Assembly (NCBI GenBank): GCA_002221725.1 | Contig: NJFT01000058.1 | Span: 62,001 to 126,000 of the forward strand | Direction: 5' to 3' | Origin: Scedosporium boydii | Taxonomy: Eukaryota; Ascomycota; Sordariomycetes; Microascales; Microascaceae | DNA length: 64,000 nucleotides | Shown: one piece after another, positions 54,869 through 64,000 of the stretch | Position numbering within the stretch: the stretch's first letter is position 1 | Layout of the letters: the number at the start of each line of letters is the position of its first letter | The notes under the pieces: generated by a model | What the model was told of the DNA's origin: nothing | What the model saw: the letters and a program-made list of their open reading frames with translations, nothing else | Databases searched by the model: none | Made by a program: the position numbers and the translations under genes

Positions 54869-56596
54869 TTAGTGAAGTGAGAATTGTTGCCAGACCTTCG
54901 GGTATCTCATGCCTTCTCCATCCATTAAACCATGGACGTAACATTCGCCTTTGAATAGGTAGTAAGAGCTCTCTTCACGTAGAATAAAAGGAACATGACC
55001 ACCGTGCAGTATACAGATTTTGTCTCCTTCTATCACGTCGAACCGGGCTAAACCCATGTATCCTTCACTTGAAAGAAACATACCTCGACCATTAAGTGCC
55101 ATGTGAATGAAGGTATCTGAAACGGCAGACTTATCCGCATTGCCCAGATCATGTCGAATAGGCCACGACGCGGCAAAGCCGCGTGCAGATCGTCCTTCAC
55201 GGATCTGGATGTCTGCTACCAGAGTATGAAGAAATGCTTCCTCTATGGATTCTCCTGTGTGGTATGTACTTCCAAGCTGCTCACCGACCCACGAATACCA
55301 AGCTTGAATGTTTGATACACTGAGCAGGTCGGCGAAATTTTCACCAAGTTTTGAAACTGTATCAAATACAGAACCCCGAAGGACCAAAACCTCTAGGTCA
55401 TTAGCTAGTTGAACCGATGGAAGAAAATTGCCACTTGCGTGGTACATTTTCTTTGAGCGAACATCGCTCGGTAATTCATACTTGATGAACGGTGTTGTTT
55501 CCAGCATCATCGACCAGTTGGGAGCCCAAGAAGGAGTGATTCGCTTGGATTCATAAGTAGGCGTAGGAGTTTTGAAGGACGACCAAAACCTCGAATCAGG
55601 GAGGGCTTCCTGACAATGTCCTAAGATATTTAACGTTCCGTCTGCTTCGATGAAGTTCTTTGTGAATTTTGCGTATACTTCATGCGGCGGGATTGAGTAA
55701 TCAGGATACATAGCCTCTCTGTGCGTTCGGATTGCCAGCCCTGCTAATGCAAAGATCTTGTCCCTCGGGTCTGATGCTCCGCATGCACGTGAGTTATCAA
55801 GGAGCTCGAGCAAATTTGAGCCGTGAGCCGAAGAGCTTCTTCGGGTCTTCAGCTGATCTAGAGCTATGGCTCTGTGGAGGTGCTGAATAATATCAGGAGT
55901 GTTGAAGTTTTGCTGCATGGCTTGTTGGATGATGGGTCGCGCAAGAAATTTCGCCATTGCTACAAGTCCAAGGAAGTCGGTCTTGTCTTTGCCACACCAC
56001 ACATAGGTGTTGTTGGCACATGTTGCTTCTTGGATAATCCAGACTCGATTCCACCAAGGACGTTGAAAAAGATGGTGTATAGCTATGGTAGATCTGTGGT
56101 CCAAATTCGGAGCTAAAAATTGACGGTCCGCAGCCGATAGGGAGGCTCTCGCCCAACGTCGGTCAACCTGACCGATTGCGCCCATTGCATAGCCGCTGTC
56201 CTCGGCCTCTTCACCAAGCCATACGATAACTTGCTTTGATTTCTCATAGATTTCCTTCATTCTCCGCACTTGGGTGCTTTTCTCAACGTCGTCTTGTTGA
56301 TTGATGCAGATTGCGTCGATCCAGACTAGAATATCTTCTCCGTCCTCTGTCTCTTCACACAGGCGATGAAGGGCTTTAGAAAGATTTTTCCCGATCGGAA
56401 ACTGGCAGCCATCAAGCATGATTGGAGTACCGTGCTGATTTCCCCAAGTGTATGAGAGAGCCGTGTAAGTGACACCCTCTTCGAAAGGAACATGTCGAAG
56501 AGTATATTTGACTTTGTCCGATTTAGGATCCCGCGAAATCTGCAGAATCCGAATTTCTTGCGGACCTAATTCTTCGTATTTGTAATGTTCAACCAT
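54869..56596 (-). CDS. Heterokaryon-incompatibility (HET) domain protein, intact
   Basis: An open frame of 575 residues runs from MVEHYKYEELGPQEIRILQI; a further in-frame ATG at 56707 would add 37 residues less like the family. HET blocks are complete: YTALSYTWGNQ, LHRLCEETEDGEDILVWIDAICINQQD, VRRMKEIYEKSKQVIVWLGEE, WWNRVWIIQEATCANN, ASDPRDKIFALAGLA. The tail GYMGLARFDVIEGDKICILHGG and PFILRE is the typical C-terminal end. HET proteins mediate allorecognition and incompatibility cell death. In contrast to the decayed copy at 5.6-7.3 kb, no stop or shift is seen. It sits between the aminotransferase and the NRPS of the ETP-like cluster, on the same strand as both; no catalytic role in the pathway is expected. 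Confidence 0.85.
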   Translation of the reverse strand: MVEHYKYEELGPQEIRILQISRDPKSDKVKYTLRHVPFEEGVTYTALSYTWGNQHGTPIMLDGCQFPIGKNLSKALHRLCEETEDGEDILVWIDAICINQQDDVEKSTQVRRMKEIYEKSKQVIVWLGEEAEDSGYAMGAIGQVDRRWARASLSAADRQFLAPNLDHRSTIAIHHLFQRPWWNRVWIIQEATCANNTYVWCGKDKTDFLGLVAMAKFLARPIIQQAMQQNFNTPDIIQHLHRAIALDQLKTRRSSSAHGSNLLELLDNSRACGASDPRDKIFALAGLAIRTHREAMYPDYSIPPHEVYAKFTKNFIEADGTLNILGHCQEALPDSRFWSSFKTPTPTYESKRITPSWAPNWSMMLETTPFIKYELPSDVRSKKMYHASGNFLPSVQLANDLEVLVLRGSVFDTVSKLGENFADLLSVSNIQAWYSWVGEQLGSTYHTGESIEEAFLHTLVADIQIREGRSARGFAASWPIRHDLGNADKSAVSDTFIHMALNGRGMFLSSEGYMGLARFDVIEGDKICILHGGHVPFILREESSYYLFKGECYVHGLMDGEGMRYPKVWQQFSLH

Positions 56597-56707
56597 GCTC
56601 GCAGCAGTGACATAGTATATGACGACGTCGGATTTCGTATTAGATGTTTTGACTCTGAAACTGGCCGAGTCTAGTAATGTAGCAATTTGCAAAATACAAG
56701 TTTTCAT

Positions 56708-58021
56708 TCAAGAATAAGTTTTGGTGCAGATCTTGCGTGGGTCGATGATGCGGATGCACAGGAATAGGAAGCAATGTGGAGACTCGAGCTCCTCTGAGAC
56801 GACGGGGTTCAATGTGTTTCTTATTACGCTGCTAGATTTAGGCAGCCTCTATTATATCTGCATTCCTCAAGCTATCACGTCCGTCAGTTTGGGGGTCCGC
56901 CTTAAAGATCCGCCTTGATTATTTGTCTACTGAATAATATAACCCTTGCATTTCTCCAACAAGGTCGACAATGGTGCTGTGATTGGGTTTGATGCCTAAA
57001 AGGACGACATCTTGGACGGGTCCTGACCTCGTAAACTTGCCCCAGGGCTTCAATCTGTCTGTATTTATTGGATTATAGTAGGGCGTCTGCGTAGGTGGTG
57101 CGTAACACGGCATTCGGCTGGCTGGAGATACAGCAAATGAAACTTCGCCAAGTGGCTGGCAAACCGAGACGGGAAGGAATTTAATAGCCAGACATGGAAA
57201 AACAACGCGGCGGGAATGGTCAACCTGTCCGGAAACCCACCGTCAGACTCAGGGAAACGCTGCCAGGTTCGCCTCACCCTTTGCACCTGCTTATCGACCA
57301 ACCGTATGGTTTTTTGCATTCCCACCAGTACCAGACCGGCGTCACGCCTGGATCCCGGCTTGGGCATGAAGGCGTTACCCCCTTCGTCCCCGCCGCCCCA
57401 TCTGTATATCTTTTCGAACTAGTTATTCGACCTGCCCACATGCCTGACCCTGGATGGCCCATTGGCTACATCTGCACCCTAACCACCAAGTTGGTCCAGT
57501 CGAGGGCTATCATCGAGTGATAGGCTGAGCAAGTCCGACGCCAGGCGACGCAACGGTCGACCTCACCGAGTGCCGCTAGCATTACGAGGGGAACGGGGTA
57601 AAGAGGAGAATGCGGTACGAAGTACACTACGTGGTGATTGCCTCGCCTAATATGACGACGCCGTCCGTCGTGCGGCGCAGACTAGAACCAGAAACATCGT
57701 CCTTTGCTTCGAGACGGAGGTCGACCTGGTGAAAAATTCATGGTCAGGAGTCAGGACCACTGTACGAAGTAGTCCGGGGGTCCACGCTTTTTTTTTTTTC
57801 TTTTTTTTTTTTTTTTCTTCCCGACCCCGCCTGGTAAATCAGTTCGCAACCAGGCACCACTAGGATTTCTTGATCAGCAGCAACCTCCTGCTCCGCGTTT
57901 TGATTTCCGATTTCCGACCTCACAGTAGAACATAGACCCCAAGCCGAGAATGTTTATCATTTAAATCCATTGCTTATTTTATCTAACATTTTTAACGAAA
58001 AATTGAAACAATATGACGCAG
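56708..58021. other. Intergenic region with poly-T tracts
   Basis: About 1.3 kb with no supported gene. Two T-rich runs lie at 57788-57816. Nothing resembles a thiolation domain or a P450 downstream of the NRPS. Confidence 0.5.
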
Positions 58022-61000
58022 TTAGCCCAACTCTGCCAAAGGTCTACCCAGAACCCACTCCTCGTCAAGCACAGATCCGTTGCACTGCTTGTCAACCTCA
58101 TCCAAGGCTACGTCATCATCCAGAACCGACCCTCCTGCGAGAAGCTTCATCCAGGTTGAAACGCGTTGTAGAAAATCTGTAATGTCCTTCGCCGAAAGGC
58201 ATATGTTATCGTACTCGATCCTCAGCACGATGCTCCTCGCGGACAATGCCATGAACTCGCACATCAGCTTAAACTTGGCCCCTGAAGACCATGTGAAGCA
58301 GGGTTCGATTCCAGGAATGTCCATGCACAGCTCTCTCAACATTTGTGACTCGTGGAAAGTCACCATCACATCGAATAGTGGATGGTCAGGATAGTCAGGC
58401 GTGATGGACATTAGATCAAGTAGCTGATGCCACGGGAGGCCGTGAGCGAGGGCGGACTGGGTCGACTTTCGTACGGTGGCGAGGAACGCCTCTCTGTTAT
58501 CCGTGGGCCGCCAGTCGTGCTTGATGCGCACTGGGAGAGGTTGGAGGAATAGGCCAACTGTGTCGGCGTGCTCCGCGGACTCTCGGTTCATGAAGGGGAC
58601 GCCGAGAACTACGTCCAACCGACCATGGGGATCACTGGGGTTCGAGTGTCCGTCAAGGGCTAGCGCCAATGCGACGGCAGCCAAGGCTAGCTGCTGCAGG
58701 CTGATGTTTCCGGCGGACCCATACCGTAATATTGTCCTACTTGTGTCTTCATCGAACCGGAAGATGGTGGAGGTGCCCTGGTAACTGGTTCTCCGCTCTA
58801 CATTTCGTAAAAGCCTCGGCTGTTGAGGCAGCTCCTCGAGGTATTGACGCCAGAAGTTGCGTTGATCTTCGGACAAAGTTGCGCCCCATAAGGTAGGATC
58901 TGGGTAAACCGCTCGAGGAGGGCAGAGATGGTGCCCGTGATAAGCCAAGGATACTTCACGAAGAATCAGAGCCATGGTGGTATAATCTGCGACGATGTGA
59001 CTCATAACCACAAGGACCTCCTTCCCAGTGATGAGAACGCGAATGGGCTGCTCATGGTCCAACTTATGCGGGCGATTGAGCTCAGTCCAAATGTTGATCG
59101 CCGCCAGGTACTGAGCTCTAGGGCAGTGCCCGGTAAGTCTGCGACAGTGTTTCGCCCGGCTAGTAGGCCGATTAGGATGGTATAAACTGCGGAGGACTTC
59201 ATGCCTCCGTAGTACCACGTTGAAGGCATCCTCGAGTAGGCGGCTGTTCACCTGATCCGACTTCATTCGCCCGAGGAACGCCACGTTGAAGCATGAGGTA
59301 CCAGCGCCTACCCAGGACTTCTCCAACCATTCTTGTTCAATGGGCGCCACATCAGCAAGAGTCGCTGGACCAAGGTCAAAAGGTTGAGGCTTCTTAACCT
59401 CAATAATCTCATCGATGGCGCGCCCCAATGCCTCAATCGTAGAATTTGAGATAACTGTCTTGAGGGGAACTGGAACACCGAGCTTCTTCGTGAGGTATCT
59501 GGCCAGTTTGGTTTGCTCTAGAGAGTGACCTCCCATTTCAGCAAGGCTTTGCTGCCTATTCACTGTGATATCTGAAGGTGTTTTCTGGAGAACGGCCAAG
59601 AACGCCGATGCAACAGCCCTCTCGGTATCAGTAGCAAGAGCGAGGCCCCCAACGAAGTTCTTCGACACGTCCGCAGACGCGATGGCTTTGTAGTCAATCT
59701 TCCCCGCAGAGGTGGTGGGTATCCGATCCACGGCAATGAGCTGACTTGGAATTGCATATCTCGGAAGTGTATCAGCAATTTTGACGCGTAGTTCGACGAG
59801 GTCTACATCCGCCGGTTGGACCATGGCCACGAGTTCATCGCCAGATTCGCCACGGCATGTAATAGCCACAGCCTGGACCTCGGGGATATCCCTCGCGATT
59901 CTGATCTCCAAGTCATTGAGGTCGAGTCGGTACCCTCGAAGCTTGACTTGGCGATCGTTTCTCCCGACGTACACAATTTCGCCCTCTTCGCTCCAGTAGC
60001 CCAGATCACCTGAGTCATACATTCTCTCTCCGTTGCCCATTATTGTGTCAGGCAAGAATCGTTCTTCTGTCTGCAGCGGCATTCCGAGATAGCCCTGGGA
60101 GACTTGCACGCCCGCAAGGTGGATACGCCCGATCATGCCCGGCTGTGCTAACGTCCGGCTCGCGTTGAGGATGTAAAGACGGGTTGTGGGGTTCGGGACG
60201 CCAATGGTCACTGGCAGACCCGGCAAAAGTCTTTTGATGGTGGCACCGCATGTCGCCTCGGTTGGCCCGTACATGTTGTAGAGCGTTTTGGAAGCCGACC
60301 ACTTATCAGCGACGCTCTGCGGAACGGGCTCCCCGACGAGGTAGACCTGAATGAGCCACGGTTGTTAGCTGCGAACTTGCACGAGCCGAAGAATAAAATG
60401 TGGACACTTACCCATTCAAGTTTGGGAAAATCACCCGGATCCAAGGCACGCGCAACCGAAGGCGTGAGGATCGCCGAGTCAGCCCTATTGAGCGGTTCCA
60501 GAGAGTCTGCTCCGGCAGGAAGAACCAGCGTGGCGCCGTAAGTGAGCGCCGAGAATATCTCGTGGATACTACCGTCGAACGCAACCGACATTATCTGCGA
60601 GATGCGCACCCCTGGTTTGGCATTCAAGCGCACAGTCAGATCGCTTTGGAACGCGACCAAGCCGGCATGTATGCACAAGACGGGTTTGGGAACTCCAGTA
60701 GATCCAGACGTGAAACAGACGTACGCGGCACTCCACGGTTGCGGGGAGGTTCGTCGCGCAAATGTGGTCGGTTCGCTTCGAGAGGCAGACTCGACTGAGA
60801 AACTTGACTCCTCTTTGCATGCTGGCGAGTTGCGAAATATAAGACGCTGTTCATCCGTACTTGTGATTATTGCTGTAGCACCAGCTGAACAAATCATATT
60901 GTCTCGGAGCTTTGCTGGGAGGAAAGGATCGAGAGGGCAATATGCACATCCAGCTCTCAGAACACCCCAGATAGCACCAATCCAGTTCAAGGATTTGTCC

Positions 61001-62994
61001 GCATGTACGCAAACCACGTCACCGGGAGACGTCATCGAGGAGAGTTTGTGAGCGACTTGATTGGATATGATATCAAGCTCACAGTAGGAGAGCGTAGCGT
61101 CACCCTTTTCCACCGCCGTGACATTGGGGTGAGAATCTGCAATTCCCTCGAATAGTATCACTAAATCTTGCGTGACAGAAGGTCTTGTGGTGAGACCAGA
61201 AATGCAGTTGCCCCATTTCATCAGCCGGGCATGGGAAGGACAGGAGAGGAGACTCTTCATGACATTCCCGACTGTTGCCTGCGGGTTCATCAGGAGCGAA
61301 AGGGCCTGCTCATAACAATTCACTACCAAAACCATATCACGTCGGTTGAATCGATCAGAGTGGAAGTCAAGCTTAGCCGTCCTGAATCCCTTAACCGTGA
61401 TACTGATGGGGACTTGAGACCGCTGTGTTGTATGGATTTCGGTCGGACTGAACGGGTTGCGTTCCAGCTCAGCAGGCTCCGGCATCTCCACGGATAGAGC
61501 AGAGTCATATTCCCGAGTGAATCCGTTGTCGGTGGTGGTCCAGCAATGCGTCTCTAATTCCACCAAGTCGCGGAACAAACTTGTCAGAAATTCCCCTACG
61601 CTGGTGTGCCTAGCAAGCTTGACGTGAAGAGGCAGCACATTGATGAGCGGACCGATGGTCTCAAGTGACCCGGGGATGGTAAGATTGCGGCCGTTCAGAA
61701 CTGCACCAAATACGGCGTCATCTGAGTCGGAAAATGTGGCAACGACGAGAGCCCATGCAGCGTAAAAGAAGGCGGTGGGGGTGACATTGGCTAGCCTTGC
61801 CGTTGACATCAACTCGTCCGCGAAGTCTTGAATATCGAAATTCAGGGTTTCAATTCCCAGACCCTCCTCTTCCCGGTTGGATTCAGTTGAAGTAGTCGTC
61901 GGGTCAGGAAGTAAAAATTCCCCTTTCGCTTCTGGATGCTGGCCCAGGGTTTTGCGCCAAAAGGCATCACCATCGGCCTTGTTCGTCCGCTGATAATGTC
62001 GAAGCTCCGAGGCCCAGTCCCAGAATGAAGGGCCCGGCTCGACTATCAATCCACTGGCGAGAGCTCTCACTTTGGCCATGAAGCCCTGGAGAGAGCACGC
62101 ATCGATGAAAGCGTGATGAACCCTCCAGGTAATTTTCGACATGGGTTTATCGTCCTTGCCGGTGTCACAGGTCGTGACCTCGAGCGAGAAGCCCATCGCC
62201 GCTGCATTTCCCTGAGCTTCTGGGAGACCATTCGGTAATGTTTGCTTTGTTGGGACTCCCCTCCTCGAGGAATCTCTAGGCTGTGTTGACACCAAATCCC
62301 TGAACCAAGAACCGTGAAAGATGGATTCGAACTCCAGAGCTGCGTTCCACGCCGAAAGGAGAGCTGAGATATTCTCTGAGGGGTGATATTCGACATATGT
62401 AATCATATTGGCGCTCGAATGAGTGAAACTTCCGTGAATCAGAGAAAGCTGCATCTCTGTAAGAAGGTCGGCAGTCTGATGGGAGGCCGGGATCGTCTTA
62501 GTTTCAGCCATTGGAGCATGGCCGTTGGCTGCAAGTTCCATTCGATGTGGTGGAAGTGGGAACTTCTCAGTGATAGCCCTGGTAGGCAGAGCTGGGACGC
62601 CATTGCGCGTCATGATATCTTTTAGTGGTGGGGAGATGACAGATGGGTGTAAAGCCGTGGGTAGAGTATACCTAGGCGAGGTCGAGTGCGGTCGGTCATC
62701 TTTCGTTCCCTGAACTCTGGGAGACTTGAGTTTGATATCACGGAGCAAACTACTCAGGCACGGGCTGGTAAGTATCCCCTCCCGTGTCACGTCGTATCCC
62801 CGTGCCGCAAGAGACGATCTTAAGATGATGGCCTTGATTGAGTCTCCGCCATTCGCGATAAAACTGGACTTGACGTCAATCTCATCGACACATCGCGCCA
62901 AGGCTACCGACACATAGTCGAGGATCTCGGGGTTGATGGAGGATTCCGCCATGACGTTAGCCATTCTAGGAGCATCTATAACTTTCACGCGCAT
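58022..62994 (-). CDS. Non-ribosomal peptide synthetase, T-C-A-T-C (GliP-like, lacking first A and last T)
   Basis: Exons 60412-62994 and 58022-60346 (65-nt GTAAGT..CAG intron) give exactly 1635 residues. Order: T1 with FIANGGDSIKA (Ser about 52); C1 with VHHAFIDAC (about 292-300); A with FTSGSTGVPKP, FDGS (the Asp that anchors the substrate amino group), MYGPTEATCG, YDSGDLGYW, GRNDRQVKLRGYRLD and SAGKIDYKA (catalytic Lys about 1077); T2 with MGGHSLEQ (Ser about 1136); C2 with MSHIVADY (about 1310-1316). GliP-type synthetases are A-T-C-A-T-C-T. Here the first adenylation and the last thiolation domains are absent, and no released thioesterase domain is seen. The first ATG in frame is at 62994. 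Only about 670 bp separate it from the divergent dipeptidase gene, so a roughly 1.5-kb A domain cannot be upstream. The family role is to join two amino acids into a cyclic dipeptide. Confidence 0.9.
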
Positions 62995-63665
62995 GATGGG
63001 AAGGGCTAGACGCCAGAGCAACAGCGCATAGGCTGCAGCTGGAGATGGTAATTTATGACTGGGGTAAGATGAAATTGGTGCTTTGGATCTTTTACCGTTT
63101 GCAGACTTGAACTCCTAGCAGGGATTTATACATAGCACTATCCACGAGGCCGCCGATGCATCGGTTACAGCTCATATGCACCAGTTAGAAAACGACGCAA
63201 CCTGACTCCCGTGCCGGTAACACAGGCCGGCTTGCTAGAGATAGAGGGAGAAGGGAAAGAAGAGGCCAGGGCCTTAGTGGATCTACCTGGCTAGCTTAAC
63301 GGCAGCCACAGAAGGAGACAGGCCGGAAAGAGCTTGAAGTGGATAGGTCGGATTTCAAGCAACTGCAGCCCCTACTAGTCCACTTCAACGGACCGTAACT
63401 AGGCCGATGCTGAAATGGAAATCCGGGAGACACGCTCGAAGCTCAGGGTCATATTACGGTTCTGTTCGTAATAGTAAGTATCCCCAGTGCCCCTTCTTGT
63501 GAAAAGCGAGGTTGCATAAGATACTTCATTGCGTCTCTATGCAGACTTTTCAGTTTCGTTTTGTACAATGCCAATTCCGAGACATACCGCATCATAATCC
63601 ATTAATGATTGTTTCCTTGTTCGGCCGGTGCCCCAATCCCATCTAGCTACGTCCAATGGTGAACT
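62995..63665. promoter_or_regulatory. Divergent NRPS/dipeptidase promoter with 12-bp palindrome
   Basis: 671 bp between divergent starts. CCGATGCATCGG (63153-63164) is a perfect palindrome with everted CCG..CGG half-sites, as Zn2Cys6 regulators often bind; GGCCGATGC recurs at 63412-63420. TCGGCCGG is at 63621-63628. On the NRPS strand the frame stays open for some codons above 62994 without an ATG. Confidence 0.45.
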
Positions 63666-64000
63666 ATGAACTCTAACAACAACACCTCTAACGACCAGAT
63701 GATGCCGGATATCGACCAGATCCTGCGCAGCGTCCCACTAGCAGGTCCGTGAGAAGACAAGATTGCGTTTAGCCATGAGAGAGCCCCTACCAAATGACGC
63801 AAGAGACCATGGCTGACTGCTCCATGCTTTGAATAGACGGCCACAATGACTTTGCATGGATGATTCGAGGCTGGCTGCAAAACCAGCTTGACCCTCTCAG
63901 CGCAAAGGACTTAGAGGATATGCCAATCGGTCAGACTGATCTACGGCGGCTGAAGAAGAGTCGGATCGGCTGCCAATTCTGGAGTGCCTTTGTCCCATGG
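63666..64000 (+). CDS. Membrane-dipeptidase-type metallopeptidase, GliJ-like (partial)
   Basis: Exon 1 (63666-63744) starts [19 protein letters not shown]; a 92-nt GTCCGT..TAG intron leads to exon 2 at 63837, which runs off the window. The junction reads [23 protein letters not shown] carries the His-x-Asp zinc ligands of renal-dipeptidase-type enzymes, and [25 protein letters not shown] matches the next conserved block (TDxxRLxxGxVGxQFWS). In gliotoxin biosynthesis GliJ trims cysteinyl-glycine from the bis-glutathione adduct. It is divergent from the NRPS, as expected for a co-regulated pair. No signal peptide is seen, unlike secreted animal dipeptidases and like GliJ. The remaining three-quarters of the gene lie to the right. 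Confidence 0.88.

Noticed and set aside
57788..57816. Poly-T tracts as signs of a retroelement
   Set aside because: No reverse-transcriptase sequence, terminal repeat or target duplication is visible; treated as simple sequence.
56720..58021. Search for a P450, GliK or terminal T domain between HET and NRPS
   Set aside because: No P450 haem motif, thiolation GGxS motif or other family pattern was found on either strand.
58303..58320. GGTTCGATTCCAGG, T-arm-like sequence
   Set aside because: It lies in the coding sequence of the NRPS second condensation domain and has no matching acceptor stem or anticodon arm.
1..64000. CRISPR arrays, bacterial operons, riboswitches
   Set aside because: Spliced genes, tRNA introns and gene families show a eukaryotic nuclear sequence; no regularly spaced repeats were seen.

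Overview
The window looks like nuclear DNA of a filamentous ascomycete (Pezizomycotina). Genes are monocistronic on both strands and carry short GT..AG introns (about 49-117 nt, often with a CTAAC-type branch point). Both tRNA genes have introns. The families present (HET, fungal NLR, fungal CorA-like, GH31 alpha-glucosidase, siderophore-type MFS, NRPS) are typical of this group. I rebuilt introns by hand from splice signals, reading frame and family conservation; most multi-exon models below sum to an exact open frame.

Left part (1-30 kb): 5' part of a secreted tyrosinase-like protein (edge), an HNH-endonuclease-domain protein, a frameshifted alcohol-acetyltransferase-like gene abutting a decayed HET pseudogene, an Ada/AraC-type methyl-phosphotriester regulator divergent from an NAD(P)-dependent aldehyde/ketone reductase, a secreted GH31 alpha-glucosidase, an amino-acid permease, an F-box protein, an EthD-like small protein, a six-exon dipeptidyl peptidase III, a CmcJ/NvfI/AsaB-type enzyme and a conserved fungal membrane protein.

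Middle part (30-46 kb): an NB-ARC/TPR NLR converging on a seven-exon fungal CorA-like protein (GMN motif), a DUF1857-like protein, a short-chain dehydrogenase, tRNA-Met(CAU) with a 29-nt intron, and a siderophore-type MFS transporter.

Right part (47.4-64 kb) is the most interesting. In order it holds a glutathione S-transferase, an O-methyltransferase, a CxxC flavoprotein oxidoreductase, tRNA-Asp, a class-I aminotransferase (ACC-synthase-like), a HET protein, a non-ribosomal peptide synthetase and, divergent from it at the edge, a membrane-dipeptidase-type enzyme. This set corresponds to GliG, GliM, GliT, GliI, GliP and GliJ of epipolythiodioxopiperazine (ETP, gliotoxin-type) pathways: amide-bond formation, glutathione addition, peptidase trimming, C-S cleavage, dithiol oxidation and methylation. 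The NRPS is unusual: it reads T-C-A-T-C, with no first adenylation domain and no terminal thiolation domain, and the dipeptidase gene lies too close for the missing domain to be upstream. The cytochrome P450s, GliK-like and N-methyltransferase genes expected in such a cluster are not in the window and may lie beyond the right edge. The product, and whether the locus is active, cannot be told from sequence alone.
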